Assembly: GCA_021044545.1 (NCBI GenBank)
Contig: CP087990.1
Location: 930,001-994,000, forward strand
From: Comamonadaceae bacterium M7527
GTDB lineage: Bacteria > Pseudomonadota > Gammaproteobacteria > Burkholderiales > Burkholderiaceae_C
Direction of reading: 5' to 3'
DNA: 64,000 nucleotides
Position numbers and translations under genes: made by a program. The notes below the pieces were generated by a model. That model worked only from the letters and a program-made list of their open reading frames with translations, was not told where the DNA came from and did no database searches. Positions 8,166 through 17,062 of this stretch are shown piece after piece. The first letter of the stretch is position 1. Each line of letters begins with the position of its first letter.

Positions 8166-9968
8166 TTAGTGACCAGTTGCGGCACCCGCACCCTTAGGGA
8201 TACGGATAGATTCAACCAGGTCTTGCACGTCCTGTGGTGTTGGTGCAGTGACCTTGCACACGATGAAGGCAACAATAAAGTTGACAATCGCGCCCAAGGT
8301 ACCGATGGCGTTTGGCTCAATGCCAAACCAACCATTGTTACCACCAACCAGCTCTACAAACTCGGTGCCCTTGATGAACAAGATACCTTTGTGTGCAAAC
8401 ACATAGAACAAGGTGACAGTCAAACCAGCCACCATACCGGCCATTGCGCCTTCGCTGTTCATCTTCTTGGAGAAGATGCCCATGACGATGGCTGGGAACA
8501 ATGAACTGGCAGCAATACCAAAGGCCAAAGCCACGGTACCTGCTGCAAAGCCTGGTGGGTTTAAGCCCAGGTAGCCTGCAACAAACACGGCAACCGCCAT
8601 GGAGATCTTACCGGCCAGCAACTCGTTCTTCTCGCTGATGTCTGGGTTGAATACACCCTTGATCAAGTCGTGAGACACGGCTGAAGAAATCGCCATCAGC
8701 AAACCGGCAGCAGTGGACAGCGCAGCGGCCAGGCCACCAGCGGCTACCAAAGCAATCACCCAGTTAGGCAACAACGCAATCTCAGGGTTGGCCAACACGA
8801 TAATGTCGGCGTTCACTGACAGCTCGTTACCCTTCCAGCCAGCAGCTTCAGCTTTCGCCAAAACAGCTTCGTTCTTGGTGCCATCGTTGTAGTACTGGAT
8901 GCGGCCATCGCCGTTCTTGTCGTCAAACTTCAACAAGCCAGTCACTTCCCAACGCTTCATCCAGGCTGGACGCTCGCTGGCCATGATGCTGTTTTCTTCA
9001 GCAAACAAGTCGCCGCCAGACTTCACAGCGGTGTTCACTGTAGCGTGCAGGTTCAACTTGGCCATTGCGCCCACTGCAGGTGCGGTGGTGTACAAAATGG
9101 CAATGAAGAACAAGGCCCAACCAGCAGATGCACGTGCCTCGGACACTTTGGCAACCGTGAAGAAGCGAACAATCACGTGTGGCAAGCCAGCTGTACCGAT
9201 CATCAGTGATACGGTGTAGAAGAACATGTTCAACATGCTGCCGCGGCTAGTGGTCGTGTACTCGGCAAAACCAAGCTCAGTCACCACCTGGTCCAACTTG
9301 GCCAACAGCGATACGTCGCCACCAGCAAAGTCACCACCCAAACCCAGTTGGGGCAGTGGGTTACCAGTCAGGTTCAACGAGATGAACACGGCTGGCACGG
9401 TGTAGGCCAAAATCAACACGATGTACTGAGCCACCTGTGTGTAGGTAATGCCTTTCATACCGCCGAAAACAGCGTAGGCAAACACAATGGCCATACCAAT
9501 GTAAATACCCATTTCTTTGGTAACACCCAAGAAACGTGAGAAGGCCACGCCCACACCAGTCATTTGACCAATGATGTAAGTGATAGACGCCACCAACAAA
9601 CACAACACGGCAATAGAGCGTGCAGCCTTTGAGTAGTAACGGTCACCAATGAATTCAGGCACTGTGAACTTACCGAACTTGCGCAGGTAAGGTGCCAACA
9701 ACATCGCCAGCAACACGTAGCCGCCCGTCCAACCCATCAAGAATACGGCGCCGCCGTAGCCCATGTTAGCAATCAAGCCGGCCATGGAAATGAATGAAGC
9801 AGCAGACATCCAGTCAGCAGCAGTGGCCATACCGTTCATGACGGGGTGAACACCGCCGCCTGCAACGTAAAACTCGCTGGTGCTACCGGCGCGGGCCCAA
9901 AACGCAATACCGAGGTACAGCGCAAAGGTAAAACCTACGACAACGTAGGTAATGGTTTGAAGTTCCAT
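8166..9968 (-). CDS. Sodium:solute symporter, VC_2705/ActP-like (SLC5) family
   Basis: A 600-residue integral membrane protein with at least twelve hydrophobic segments. The N-terminal FYVAGGGVHPVMNGMATAADWMSAASFIS block is diagnostic of the ActP-like branch of Na+/solute symporters; the VC_2705 subgroup is defined by partnership with a DUF4212 subunit, found here 11 bp upstream. An extramembrane insert at about 318-385 includes a calcium-loop-like DKNGDGRIQYYN (350-361). Acetate, pyruvate or another small carboxylate is a reasonable substrate guess given the ActP similarity and nearby ppsA, but sequence alone does not show it. Terminated at 8076-8112. Confidence 0.9.
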   Translation of the reverse strand: MELQTITYVVVGFTFALYLGIAFWARAGSTSEFYVAGGGVHPVMNGMATAADWMSAASFISMAGLIANMGYGGAVFLMGWTGGYVLLAMLLAPYLRKFGKFTVPEFIGDRYYSKAARSIAVLCLLVASITYIIGQMTGVGVAFSRFLGVTKEMGIYIGMAIVFAYAVFGGMKGITYTQVAQYIVLILAYTVPAVFISLNLTGNPLPQLGLGGDFAGGDVSLLAKLDQVVTELGFAEYTTTSRGSMLNMFFYTVSLMIGTAGLPHVIVRFFTVAKVSEARASAGWALFFIAILYTTAPAVGAMAKLNLHATVNTAVKSGGDLFAEENSIMASERPAWMKRWEVTGLLKFDDKNGDGRIQYYNDGTKNEAVLAKAEAAGWKGNELSVNADIIVLANPEIALLPNWVIALVAAGGLAAALSTAAGLLMAISSAVSHDLIKGVFNPDISEKNELLAGKISMAVAVFVAGYLGLNPPGFAAGTVALAFGIAASSLFPAIVMGIFSKKMNSEGAMAGMVAGLTVTLFYVFAHKGILFIKGTEFVELVGGNNGWFGIEPNAIGTLGAIVNFIVAFIVCKVTAPTPQDVQDLVESIRIPKGAGAATGH

Positions 9969-9979
9969 GCTGTTGCTCC

Positions 9980-10231
9980 TTAGTCTTCGCTTACGCCAAA
10001 TTCACGATCAATTTGGCCCATCTTCTTCGTGTAGTACACGATGAGGATCAAAAAGACGTAAATGGAGCCCTGTTGTGCAAACCAAAAGCCCAGTGGGTAA
10101 CCACCCAGGCTAAAAGAGTTCAATGCGGGAGCGAACAAAATACCTGCGCCATACGAGACCAAGAACCAGACTACAAGAATCCTGGTCAGCAGGCTGAGCG
10201 TTGCCGCCCAGTAGCCTTTGCTGTCATTCAT
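9980..10231 (-). CDS. DUF4212 small subunit of the adjacent symporter
   Basis: An 83-residue protein with two transmembrane helices (about 15-37 and 49-68) around the conserved GGYPLGFWFAQQGSIYVFL block. It lies 11 bp upstream of the symporter and is almost certainly co-transcribed and co-translated with it. AGGAGATGACC just ahead of the ATG provides a good ribosome binding site. It is the second DUF4212 gene in the window and is shorter than the first. Confidence 0.88.
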   Translation of the reverse strand: MNDSKGYWAATLSLLTRILVVWFLVSYGAGILFAPALNSFSLGGYPLGFWFAQQGSIYVFLILIVYYTKKMGQIDREFGVSED

Positions 10232-10511
10232 AGGTCATCTCCTAATATAGAAATGTTTTTTCAAATCACAGCAAACGTCGGTCTGCTGCACTTTGTCTGG
10301 AAACACGCAGGCATGCACTTTGCAGCCCACGTTTTATCCATCGACAGTGCAATGTGTTCGCCGTGGCTTACGGCTAACTTATGAAATGTCAGCAAACGCA
10401 CCAAAACTAGGGTTTATCCTGACTATTTAGACGAAAAAAAACCGCCAATCGTGGCGGTTCCTAGTACGAGAGTTGTAAGCAAGGAGACCGCTTCTTACAA
10501 CCTGCGCAATA
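10232..10511. other. Intergenic region upstream of the symporter operon
   Basis: About 280 bp with no convincing coding potential. It must carry the promoter of the DUF4212-symporter operon on the minus strand, but I see no promoter close to consensus. Its right part contains the glcG terminator at 10434-10459. Confidence 0.5.
10434..10459 (-). terminator. Rho-independent terminator of the GlcG-family gene
   Basis: AACCGCCA / TGGCGGTT stem with a 4-base loop, followed on the minus strand by seven T residues. It lies about 50 bp past the stop of the gene at 10512-10919. Confidence 0.85.
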
Positions 10512-10919
10512 TTAAAGACCCAGAGCTGCAATACCGGCTTTGGCAATTTGCGCGTCTTCGTTTGACTTCACACCGCTAACACCTACCGCTCCGATACACT
10601 GGCCGTCTTTCATGACAGGCACGCCGCCTTCCAACAGGCCGTCAATCGCTGGCGCACTTAAAAAGGACACGCGTCCGTTGTTGATCATCTGCTCGTACAC
10701 GCCAGACTCACGGCAGCCCATAGCGGCTGTATGCGCTTTTGAGGTCGCAATGTGCGCTGACACTGGCGCCACATTGTCCAAGCGGCTAAAACCAAGCATG
10801 TTGCCGCCGTCGTCAACCACGGCAATGGCAACCGCCCAGCCGTTTTTGACGGCTTCTGCCTCTGCTGCGGCCAATACGGCCTTGACGTCTGACAATTCGA
10901 GTACGGCTTTGTTTTTCAT
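10512..10919 (-). CDS. GlcG/HbpS family protein
   Basis: A 135-residue single-domain protein of the GlcG/HbpS (DUF336) family: AVAIAVVDDGGNMLGFSRLD near the start, the central TSKAHTAA helix, then GGVPVMKDGQCIGAVGVSG. Members bind haem or small ligands, or occur in glycolate and propanediol operons; no general function is proven. Here it stands alone with its own terminator and no glc genes beside it, although a GlcD-like oxidase lies about 3 kb away on the other strand. Start ATG at 10919 has a nearby AAGGAAAG. Family call is strong, role unknown. Confidence 0.85.
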   Translation of the reverse strand: MKNKAVLELSDVKAVLAAAEAEAVKNGWAVAIAVVDDGGNMLGFSRLDNVAPVSAHIATSKAHTAAMGCRESGVYEQMINNGRVSFLSAPAIDGLLEGGVPVMKDGQCIGAVGVSGVKSNEDAQIAKAGIAALGL

Positions 10920-11163
10920 GAACTTTCCTTTGGTTGAAGGGTCTCACCCTGATTGAATTTGTTTGCTGTGACAAAGAGTGTTGCAGCAATCCTTCAAGCA
11001 TACCGCCGTAATGGCCGTCAACGCCGCTGAATTGCCTGCATTTCAGTCACATTAACCTCACAGCTTGTAGCGACAATGGGGTTGCCCTGGCAATGAAGTA
11101 ATCATTGAGTACACTGGTACCACAGCTTTGGAATGCCAAAGCGCAACACAGGAGAAAACCCTC

Positions 11164-11853
11164 ATGAACCGTCAAGTTGAATCCCTTGGCCGCTTTGGCG
11201 CCAGCGTGTCCAACGCCCAGCGCAACAAGGTGTTACGCAACACTTACTGGCTGCTAGCCATCAGCCTGCTGCCAACAGTAGCCGGCGCCTGGATTGGCGT
11301 GGCCACTGGCATTACCGCTGCCATGGGCAGCATGATGAGCCTGGTGCTGTTTTTAGGCGGTGCGTTTGCCTTCATCTACGCCATCGAGAAAACCAAGAAC
11401 TCATCCGCCGGTGTGCCGGTACTGTTGGGCTTTACGTTCTTCATGGGCTTGATGATGTCCCGCCTGATCGCCATGGTCCTGGGCTTTAGCAATGGCGCCG
11501 ACTTGGTCATGATGGCCTTTGGCGGCACAGCAGCCGTGTTTTTTGCCATGGCCAGCTTGGCCACTGTCGTCAAACGTGACCTCAGCGGCCTCAACCAGTG
11601 GCTCACCATTGGCGTTATCTTGCTGATCGTCGGCATGGTCATCAATATGTTTGTCGCCAGCTCCACCGGCATGGTGGTGTTGTCCATGCTGGCGGTTGCC
11701 ATTTTCAGCGCCTTCTTGCTGGTTGACATCAAGCGCATCATCGATGGCGGTGAAACCAACTACATCACCGCCACCCTCAGCATCTACCTGAGCCTGGTCA
11801 ACATTTTCCAGAACTTGCTGATGTTGCTGGGCATCTTCGGCGGCGACGACTAA
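11164..11853 (+). CDS. Bax inhibitor-1 / YccA-YbhL family membrane protein
   Basis: A 229-residue protein with seven predicted transmembrane helices and the BI-1 family ending (DIKRIIDGGETNYITATLSIYL). Bacterial members of the family include YccA, a modulator of FtsH proteolysis, and YetJ, a pH-sensitive calcium channel. I chose ATG 11164 because AGGAGA precedes it at good distance; an upstream in-frame start at 11128 would add 12 non-conserved residues. It is monocistronic, with a terminator right after it. Family is confident; the exact role (FtsH modulation or ion leak) cannot be read from sequence. Confidence 0.9.
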   Translation: MNRQVESLGRFGASVSNAQRNKVLRNTYWLLAISLLPTVAGAWIGVATGITAAMGSMMSLVLFLGGAFAFIYAIEKTKNSSAGVPVLLGFTFFMGLMMSRLIAMVLGFSNGADLVMMAFGGTAAVFFAMASLATVVKRDLSGLNQWLTIGVILLIVGMVINMFVASSTGMVVLSMLAVAIFSAFLLVDIKRIIDGGETNYITATLSIYLSLVNIFQNLLMLLGIFGGDD

Positions 11854-11887
11854 ACGTCTTCCCGTCGGCTGACAGCTGATAACAAAG

Positions 11888-11918
11888 GCCACTGCGCAAT
11901 AGCCCAGTGGCTTTTTTT
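11888..11918 (+). terminator. Rho-independent terminator
   Basis: GCCACTG / CAGTGGC stem followed by seven T residues, about 35 bp after the BI-1-like gene. Confidence 0.9.
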
Positions 11919-11959
11919 GTGGGCACTACACGCTGGCGACGATTTATTGAGTGCTGTCG

Positions 11960-13246
11960 TTAGGCCTGGTGCAGCACATCACCGGTAGGCAGGGCTTGTT
12001 GCACGGTAGCGTGGTGCCAGCCGCTGGCTTGCCACATGGCTTTGCTCTCGCTGGATGCGGGTAACAACAGGGCTTGTACCAACGGCGCTAGCGGCATGCA
12101 CTCCAGCTTGGCCAGCAGCACGTAACGGGCTTGCTCTTCGTCCAGCTTACCCACCCAATCGAGCTCTAACAGTGCGGCCATGGGCGCTTCCAGGTGTAGC
12201 GCATCTATGCGCAACACGGTGGCCAGTTCGTCAGCGCTCATGCCGCGAGGCAAGTCGTTGATGCTGGTGGTGGGGTCCTGGGCCAGACCAATTCTCGCGC
12301 GTTGCAGCGCACTGAGTATTTCTAATGCCAGCTGGTAGTCCCAGCCGGGTTGGTCGCTGCGCCTGGCCACGCCGCGCAACAAACTGGGCAAATAGGCAGC
12401 CACTACCGCCCCCAGCAGCACCACCGCCCAAGCCAAATAAATCCAGATGAGCAAAATAGGCAAGGTGGCAAACGCGCCGTATACCGCTGAGTAGGTGGGC
12501 ACTTCGCCCAAATACCACCCCAGGCCTTTTTTCACCACCTCAATGGCGCCAGCCACCAACAAGCCACTGATGAAGGCGTGGCTCCAGCGCACTGTCGCGT
12601 TGGGCACATAGTGGTACAGCGCGGCAACGCCAGCGACCATCACAAAGTACTCCAACACATCAAGAACCCATATCCAACTGGCGGCAGGCCCTGCAATAAA
12701 GCCTTTGCTGGCAGAGAACAAATAGGTGGCCAAGCTGGCGCTAACCGCCAAGGTGAGCGGCCCCAGCGTTAACACCGCCCAATAGGTCAGCACGCGGTGA
12801 GATATAGGGCGCAAGGTGCGCACGCGCCAAATGTCATTGAGCTTGCGGTCAATGGTCAGAATCAGCGCTAAGGCAGTAATGAGCAACACCACAGCACCTA
12901 CCCAACCAAGCTCCCCTGCCTTGCTGGAAAACTGGTGCAAATACTGCAATACCGTGCGCGCAATTTGGTCAGGCACCAGGCTTTGTACCAGCCACTTTTC
13001 CACCACCCCCTCAAAGCGTGCAAATACGGGAAACGCACTGAAAATCGCCAAGCCCACCGTAAACAAAGGCACCAGGGCCATCACCGTCGTAAACGTGAGG
13101 CTACTGGCCGTTTGGCCCAGGCGATCTTCGCGAAAACGCTCGCGCAAGGTGATGGCTGTATTGCGCCAAGGGAAGCGGCGCAAGTCGCTCAACACGTCTT
13201 GCCAAAAGGATTGCCAAACTTGAGTTGCAGACTGCCATTGCTTCAT
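11960..13246 (-). CDS. YihY / virulence factor BrkB family inner-membrane protein
   Basis: A 428-residue protein. The N-terminal roughly 300 residues have six hydrophobic helices with YihY landmarks (QTASSLTFTTVMALVPL, the FSSKAGELGWVGA block, YGAFATLPILLIWIYLAW). A soluble C-terminal domain of about 125 residues resembles the winged-helix-like tail seen in some relatives. The family was once called ribonuclease BN by mistake; its function is still unclear. I start at ATG 13246; a longer reading to 13357 would run into the divergent DUF2069 gene and adds unconserved sequence. Confidence 0.88.
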   Translation of the reverse strand: MKQWQSATQVWQSFWQDVLSDLRRFPWRNTAITLRERFREDRLGQTASSLTFTTVMALVPLFTVGLAIFSAFPVFARFEGVVEKWLVQSLVPDQIARTVLQYLHQFSSKAGELGWVGAVVLLITALALILTIDRKLNDIWRVRTLRPISHRVLTYWAVLTLGPLTLAVSASLATYLFSASKGFIAGPAASWIWVLDVLEYFVMVAGVAALYHYVPNATVRWSHAFISGLLVAGAIEVVKKGLGWYLGEVPTYSAVYGAFATLPILLIWIYLAWAVVLLGAVVAAYLPSLLRGVARRSDQPGWDYQLALEILSALQRARIGLAQDPTTSINDLPRGMSADELATVLRIDALHLEAPMAALLELDWVGKLDEEQARYVLLAKLECMPLAPLVQALLLPASSESKAMWQASGWHHATVQQALPTGDVLHQA

Positions 13247-13308
13247 ACCGGTATCATGCCACCAACGCGTGTCACACCGCACGCAAAGCAACCCCAGCGA
13301 GACCCACT

Positions 13309-13725
13309 TTGAGCACAAACAACGCGCCCACACGTACCCCCTCTTCACGCATTGCACTCACGCGCTGGGTGGCCGTGGGCAGCTTGCTAGGTCTTATCGT
13401 GGTGGGTTTGGCCTGGGAGTTGTGGCTGGCACCGCTGCGTGACGGTGGCTCTTGGTGGGCCATCAAAGTGTTGCCGCTTTGTCTGCCGCTAGCGGGCTTG
13501 CTCAAAAACCGCATGTACACCTACCGCTGGATGAGCTTGCTCATTTGGCTTTACTTCACCGAAGGCGTGGTGCGTGCCTGGTCTGACCAGGGCTTGTCGG
13601 CAGGCTTGGCACTGGTACAAACCTGCTTGTGTGTGAGCCTGTTTGCAGCCGCCGCCTTGCATGTGCGCTGGCGCTTTGCCGCCGTGCGCGCAGCGCAGCT
13701 CAGTCACGACACAGCAGAGCAGTAA
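13309..13725 (+). CDS. DUF2069 membrane protein
   Basis: A 138-residue inner-membrane protein with four hydrophobic segments (RWVAVGSLLGLIVVGLAWEL, the LPLAGLLKNRMYTYRW block, and two more) matching DUF2069. The best start appears to be TTG 13309; an ATG at 13225 would overlap the divergent yihY start and adds an unhydrophobic leader. It ends 5 bp before the FAD oxidase gene, so the two are probably co-transcribed. Function unknown. Confidence 0.75.
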   Translation: MSTNNAPTRTPSSRIALTRWVAVGSLLGLIVVGLAWELWLAPLRDGGSWWAIKVLPLCLPLAGLLKNRMYTYRWMSLLIWLYFTEGVVRAWSDQGLSAGLALVQTCLCVSLFAAAALHVRWRFAAVRAAQLSHDTAEQ

Positions 13726-13730
13726 CAACC

Positions 13731-15158
13731 ATGAGCCAAACTGCCGTGCTCGACGAGCTGCGACAAGCAGTTGGGCAGGCCCACGTACTGACCGACGGCG
13801 ACCTATCTGGGTATGTAAACGACTGGCGCAAACGTGCCAAAGGCAAAGCACTGGCCGTGGTGCGCCCAGCCAATACCGAACAGGTGGCTGCTGTGATGCG
13901 GGTGTGCTCGGCGTACCGCGTGGCGGTAGTGCCACAAGGCGGCAATACCGGCTTGGTGGTGGGCTCGGTGCCTGATGACACAGGTACACAAGTGCTGTTA
14001 AGCCTTGGCCGCATCAACCAAGTGCGCGCTGTTGATGTGGCCAACGCCACGCTCACGGTTGAGGCTGGCTGCATATTGCAAAGCGTGCAGCAAGCTGCTG
14101 CAGATGCAGGCATGTACTTTCCACTGAGCTTGGCGTCACAAGGAAGCTGCACCATAGGTGGTAACTTGGCCACCAATGCAGGCGGCACGCAAGTGCTGCG
14201 CTTTGGCAACACGCGCGACTTGTGCTTGGGACTTGAGGCCGTCACCGCCAGCGGCGACATTTGGCATGGCCTTGGTGGTTTGCGCAAAGACAACACAGGC
14301 TACGACCTTAAAAACCTGCTCATTGGCAGCGAAGGCACATTGGCCGTGATCACCGCCGCCACGCTCAAGCTGTACCCACAACCCGCCAGCAAGTGCGTGG
14401 CCTGGGTGGCGCAGCCCAAACTGGACTCGGCGGTTGACTTGCTAGGCTTGGCACGCGCCCATTTGAGTGATGGCCTCACCGGCTTTGAAGTCATGGGGCA
14501 GTTTGCACTTGAACTGGTGGCCAGGCACTTCCCAGACCAAGCCATACCTCTATTGGGTAGCGCGTCGTATTACACGCTGATTGAGTTGTCCAGCACCGCC
14601 ACGTTTGACGACGCGGCCGAGCAACTACAAAACGTATTGGCCTTGGCCCTTGAGCGAGGTCTGGCCAGTGACGCCGTGGTGGCGCAAAGCATTACGCAGG
14701 CACAACAACTGTGGTTCATCCGTGAGCATATTCCGTTGGCACAAAGTGCCGAAGGCCTCAATATCAAACACGATATCTCGGTGCCCATCTCCAACATCGC
14801 CGTGTTTGTAGCGCACACCCTAGACCTGTTGCAACAACACATCCCCGGCGTGCGACTGGTGAATTTTGGCCACTTGGGCGACGGCAACCTGCACTACAAC
14901 GTACAAGCCCCTGTTGGTGCAGACGGTCAAGCGTTCCTGCAGCAGTTTGAGCCCACAGTCAACAAACTGGTATTTGACGCGGTCAAACAGTTTGGTGGCT
15001 CTATTTCTGCCGAGCACGGCATAGGCAAACTGAAAGCCCACACCCTGCCCCACTACAAAGACCCCACCGCTCTAGCCATGATGCAAGCCATCAAACAAAG
15101 CCTAGACCCCCACGGGCTACTAAACCCCGGCGCCATACTCCAACAACTAAACAATTAG
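13731..15158 (+). CDS. FAD-binding oxidase, GlcD/D-2-hydroxyacid dehydrogenase-like
   Basis: A 475-residue flavoenzyme. The N-terminal PCMH-type FAD domain shows VVRPANTEQVAAVMRVC, PQGGNTGLVVG and a LIGSEGTLAVIT loop; the C-terminal FAD-oxidase domain ends with FGGSISAEHGIGKLK, where the histidine is a catalytic or metal-ligand residue in GlcD, D-lactate and D-2-hydroxyglutarate dehydrogenases. Start ATG at 13731, 5 bp after DUF2069. No GlcE or GlcF partner is adjacent, so it is more likely a stand-alone D-lactate or D-2-hydroxyglutarate dehydrogenase than glycolate oxidase. Its TAG stop forms the left edge of an inverted repeat. Confidence 0.88.
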   Translation: MSQTAVLDELRQAVGQAHVLTDGDLSGYVNDWRKRAKGKALAVVRPANTEQVAAVMRVCSAYRVAVVPQGGNTGLVVGSVPDDTGTQVLLSLGRINQVRAVDVANATLTVEAGCILQSVQQAAADAGMYFPLSLASQGSCTIGGNLATNAGGTQVLRFGNTRDLCLGLEAVTASGDIWHGLGGLRKDNTGYDLKNLLIGSEGTLAVITAATLKLYPQPASKCVAWVAQPKLDSAVDLLGLARAHLSDGLTGFEVMGQFALELVARHFPDQAIPLLGSASYYTLIELSSTATFDDAAEQLQNVLALALERGLASDAVVAQSITQAQQLWFIREHIPLAQSAEGLNIKHDISVPISNIAVFVAHTLDLLQQHIPGVRLVNFGHLGDGNLHYNVQAPVGADGQAFLQQFEPTVNKLVFDAVKQFGGSISAEHGIGKLKAHTLPHYKDPTALAMMQAIKQSLDPHGLLNPGAILQQLNN

Positions 15159-15222
15159 GGTCAGATCCCAATTAATGACGGCATTGCACGACGACTGGCC
15201 AGATTAATTGGGATCTGACCCT
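15157..15222. repeat. Perfect 20-bp inverted repeat, REP/MITE-like
   Basis: Two identical arms, AGGGTCAGATCCCAATTAAT and its complement, at 15157-15176 and 15203-15222, separated by 26 bp. Extending outward gives CAAT-N-arm on both sides, so about 25 bp with one mismatch. The arm overlaps the stop codon of the upstream gene. There is no T-run, so it is not a standard terminator. Repeats of the GGGTCAGA type often accompany Y1/REP-associated transposases in Proteobacteria; none is present here. Confidence 0.85.
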
Positions 15223-15293
15223 CATTGCTGGGCGTGGTGCTTGTTGCGATGTTGGTATCCTTCAGGGTTGTCGACATACATACAAAGCCCACC

Positions 15294-16130
15294 ATGAGCC
15301 AAGCCGTTATCAAAACCCAATACGAAGATTTCATGCGCCATGTGTTTACGCATGGCGTTGAGAAGACTGACCGCACGGGCACCGGCACGCGCAGTGTGTT
15401 TGGTCATCAAATGCGTTTTGACTTGAACGAGGGCTTTCCGCTGGTCACCACCAAAAAAGTACACCTCAAGTCCATTATTTACGAGCTGTTGTGGTTTCTT
15501 CGTGGCGACGCCAATGCCAAGTGGCTGCAAGAGCGTGGTGTGACCATTTGGAACGAATGGGCAGCGCCCAACGGTGACCTGGGGCCTGTGTATGGCGCGC
15601 AGTGGCGCTCCTGGCCCACGCCTGATGGCGGACACATTGACCAAATTGCCGAGGTGGTAGACAGCATAAAAAACAACCCCGACTCACGCCGGATGATTGT
15701 GAGCGCGTGGAACGTGTCTGAACTGTCCAAAATGGCGTTAATGCCTTGCCATGCGTTTTTTCAGTTTTATGTGGCACCTGCGGTAGACGGCCAAAAAGCC
15801 AAACTCAGTTGCCAGCTATACCAGCGCAGCGCTGATATCTTTTTGGGTGTGCCCTTCAACATTGCCAGCTACGCCTTGCTCACCCACATGGTGGCCCAGC
15901 AATGTGACCTGGACGTGGGCGACTTTATTTGGACCGGTGGCGACTGCCACATTTACAGCAACCACCACGCACAAGTGCAGCTACAGCTAAGCCGTGCCGA
16001 CAAGGCCTACGCCTACCCCAAACTGCATATCAAGCGTTGCCCCAACAGCATTTTTGACTACGAATTTGAAGACTTTGCAGTCCTTGACTACCAGCACCAC
16101 GACGCCATCAAAGCACCCGTAGCGGTATAA
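15294..16130 (+). CDS. thyA: Thymidylate synthase
   Basis: Makes dTMP from dUMP using methylene-tetrahydrofolate. The 278-residue protein shows the N-terminal DRTGTGTRSVFGHQMRF, the catalytic PCHAFFQFYV with Cys152, and the SADIFLGVPFNIASYALL and HIYSNH dUMP-binding blocks. The length is slightly above the roughly 264 of E. coli ThyA. ATG 15294 is the conserved start. It leads a same-strand run with the DMT permease, folA and xth; folA recycles the dihydrofolate that this enzyme produces. Confidence 0.97.
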   Translation: MSQAVIKTQYEDFMRHVFTHGVEKTDRTGTGTRSVFGHQMRFDLNEGFPLVTTKKVHLKSIIYELLWFLRGDANAKWLQERGVTIWNEWAAPNGDLGPVYGAQWRSWPTPDGGHIDQIAEVVDSIKNNPDSRRMIVSAWNVSELSKMALMPCHAFFQFYVAPAVDGQKAKLSCQLYQRSADIFLGVPFNIASYALLTHMVAQQCDLDVGDFIWTGGDCHIYSNHHAQVQLQLSRADKAYAYPKLHIKRCPNSIFDYEFEDFAVLDYQHHDAIKAPVAV

Positions 16131-16139
16131 GCGCCCAGC

Positions 16140-17057
16140 ATGCTCACACACAAACAAACATGGGCGCTGCTGGCCCTCACACTGATGTGGGGTGTGAACT
16201 GGCCCATGATGAAGCTCTCGCTGCAAGAGATCACACCGCTGTACTTTCGAGCCATCACCATGACGCTGGGCGCGACATGGCTTTTTGTGTACTTCAAAGC
16301 CAAGGGCTTTCGCATGTGGCCGCAAGACGCGCAGCAGTGGCGCACCATTGTGTGGCTGGGTCTGCCCAATATTCTGGGCTGGCATACGTTATCCATCATG
16401 GGTGTGCAAGAGCTGGCCTCTGGGCGTGCTGCCATTTTGGGCTTTGCCATGCCCATTTACACAGTCCTGTTGGGCGCCTGCCTGTTTGGCCAACCACTGA
16501 ACAAGCGTGTGTCTGTTGCGGTGCTGTGTGTAGCCCTCACCATTGGCTTGCTGTTGTGGCACGAATTGCAGCAAATATCAGGAAGTCCGTCGGGCGTGCT
16601 GTGGATGGAAGCTGCCGCACTGTGCTGGGCTTTGGGCACCTTGCTGGTACGCCGTGCCACCTTCACATTGGCGCCAGAGGTACTGACCGTTTGGATGCTG
16701 CTGCTGGCCAGCGTCTGCATTTGGGCACTGGCCATCGCCATAGAACCTGTACCCTCGCCCAGCCAGTTTTCTGCACCCATGTGGGCCAGCCTGGTTTATG
16801 GTTTTGTTTTTAACTACGGCTATGCACAAATTATCTGGTTTGGCATGGCGCGTAATTTACCGCCTGCCATCAGCGCCATGAGCGTTATGGCTGTGCCTGT
16901 AGTGGGCACACTCAGCGCCACAATAATTGTGGGCGAGTGGCCGCACTGGCAAGACTACGCCGCCCTGATGTTTGGCATGGCCGCCATCGCAGCCGTACTG
17001 CTGCCCAGCCGTCACAGCAGTGGCCCCAGCAACGCGAATAGCACCAGCAACACCTAA
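16140..17057 (+). CDS. EamA/DMT-superfamily permease
   Basis: A 305-residue protein with ten hydrophobic helices arranged as two EamA repeats (the first opens LALTLMWGVNWPMMKLSL, the second MEAAALCWALGTLLVRR). Drug/metabolite transporters of this type export amino acids or metabolites; the substrate here is unknown. It sits 9 bp after thyA and 5 bp before folA, so it is embedded in that operon. Confidence 0.85.
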   Translation: MLTHKQTWALLALTLMWGVNWPMMKLSLQEITPLYFRAITMTLGATWLFVYFKAKGFRMWPQDAQQWRTIVWLGLPNILGWHTLSIMGVQELASGRAAILGFAMPIYTVLLGACLFGQPLNKRVSVAVLCVALTIGLLLWHELQQISGSPSGVLWMEAAALCWALGTLLVRRATFTLAPEVLTVWMLLLASVCIWALAIAIEPVPSPSQFSAPMWASLVYGFVFNYGYAQIIWFGMARNLPPAISAMSVMAVPVVGTLSATIIVGEWPHWQDYAALMFGMAAIAAVLLPSRHSSGPSNANSTSNT

Positions 17058-17062
17058 ATGAC

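Noticed and set aside
10512..10919. Glycolate-oxidation operon including GlcG and the FAD oxidase
   Set aside because: The two genes are about 3 kb apart on opposite strands with no glcE or glcF between, so a joint glc function is not supported.
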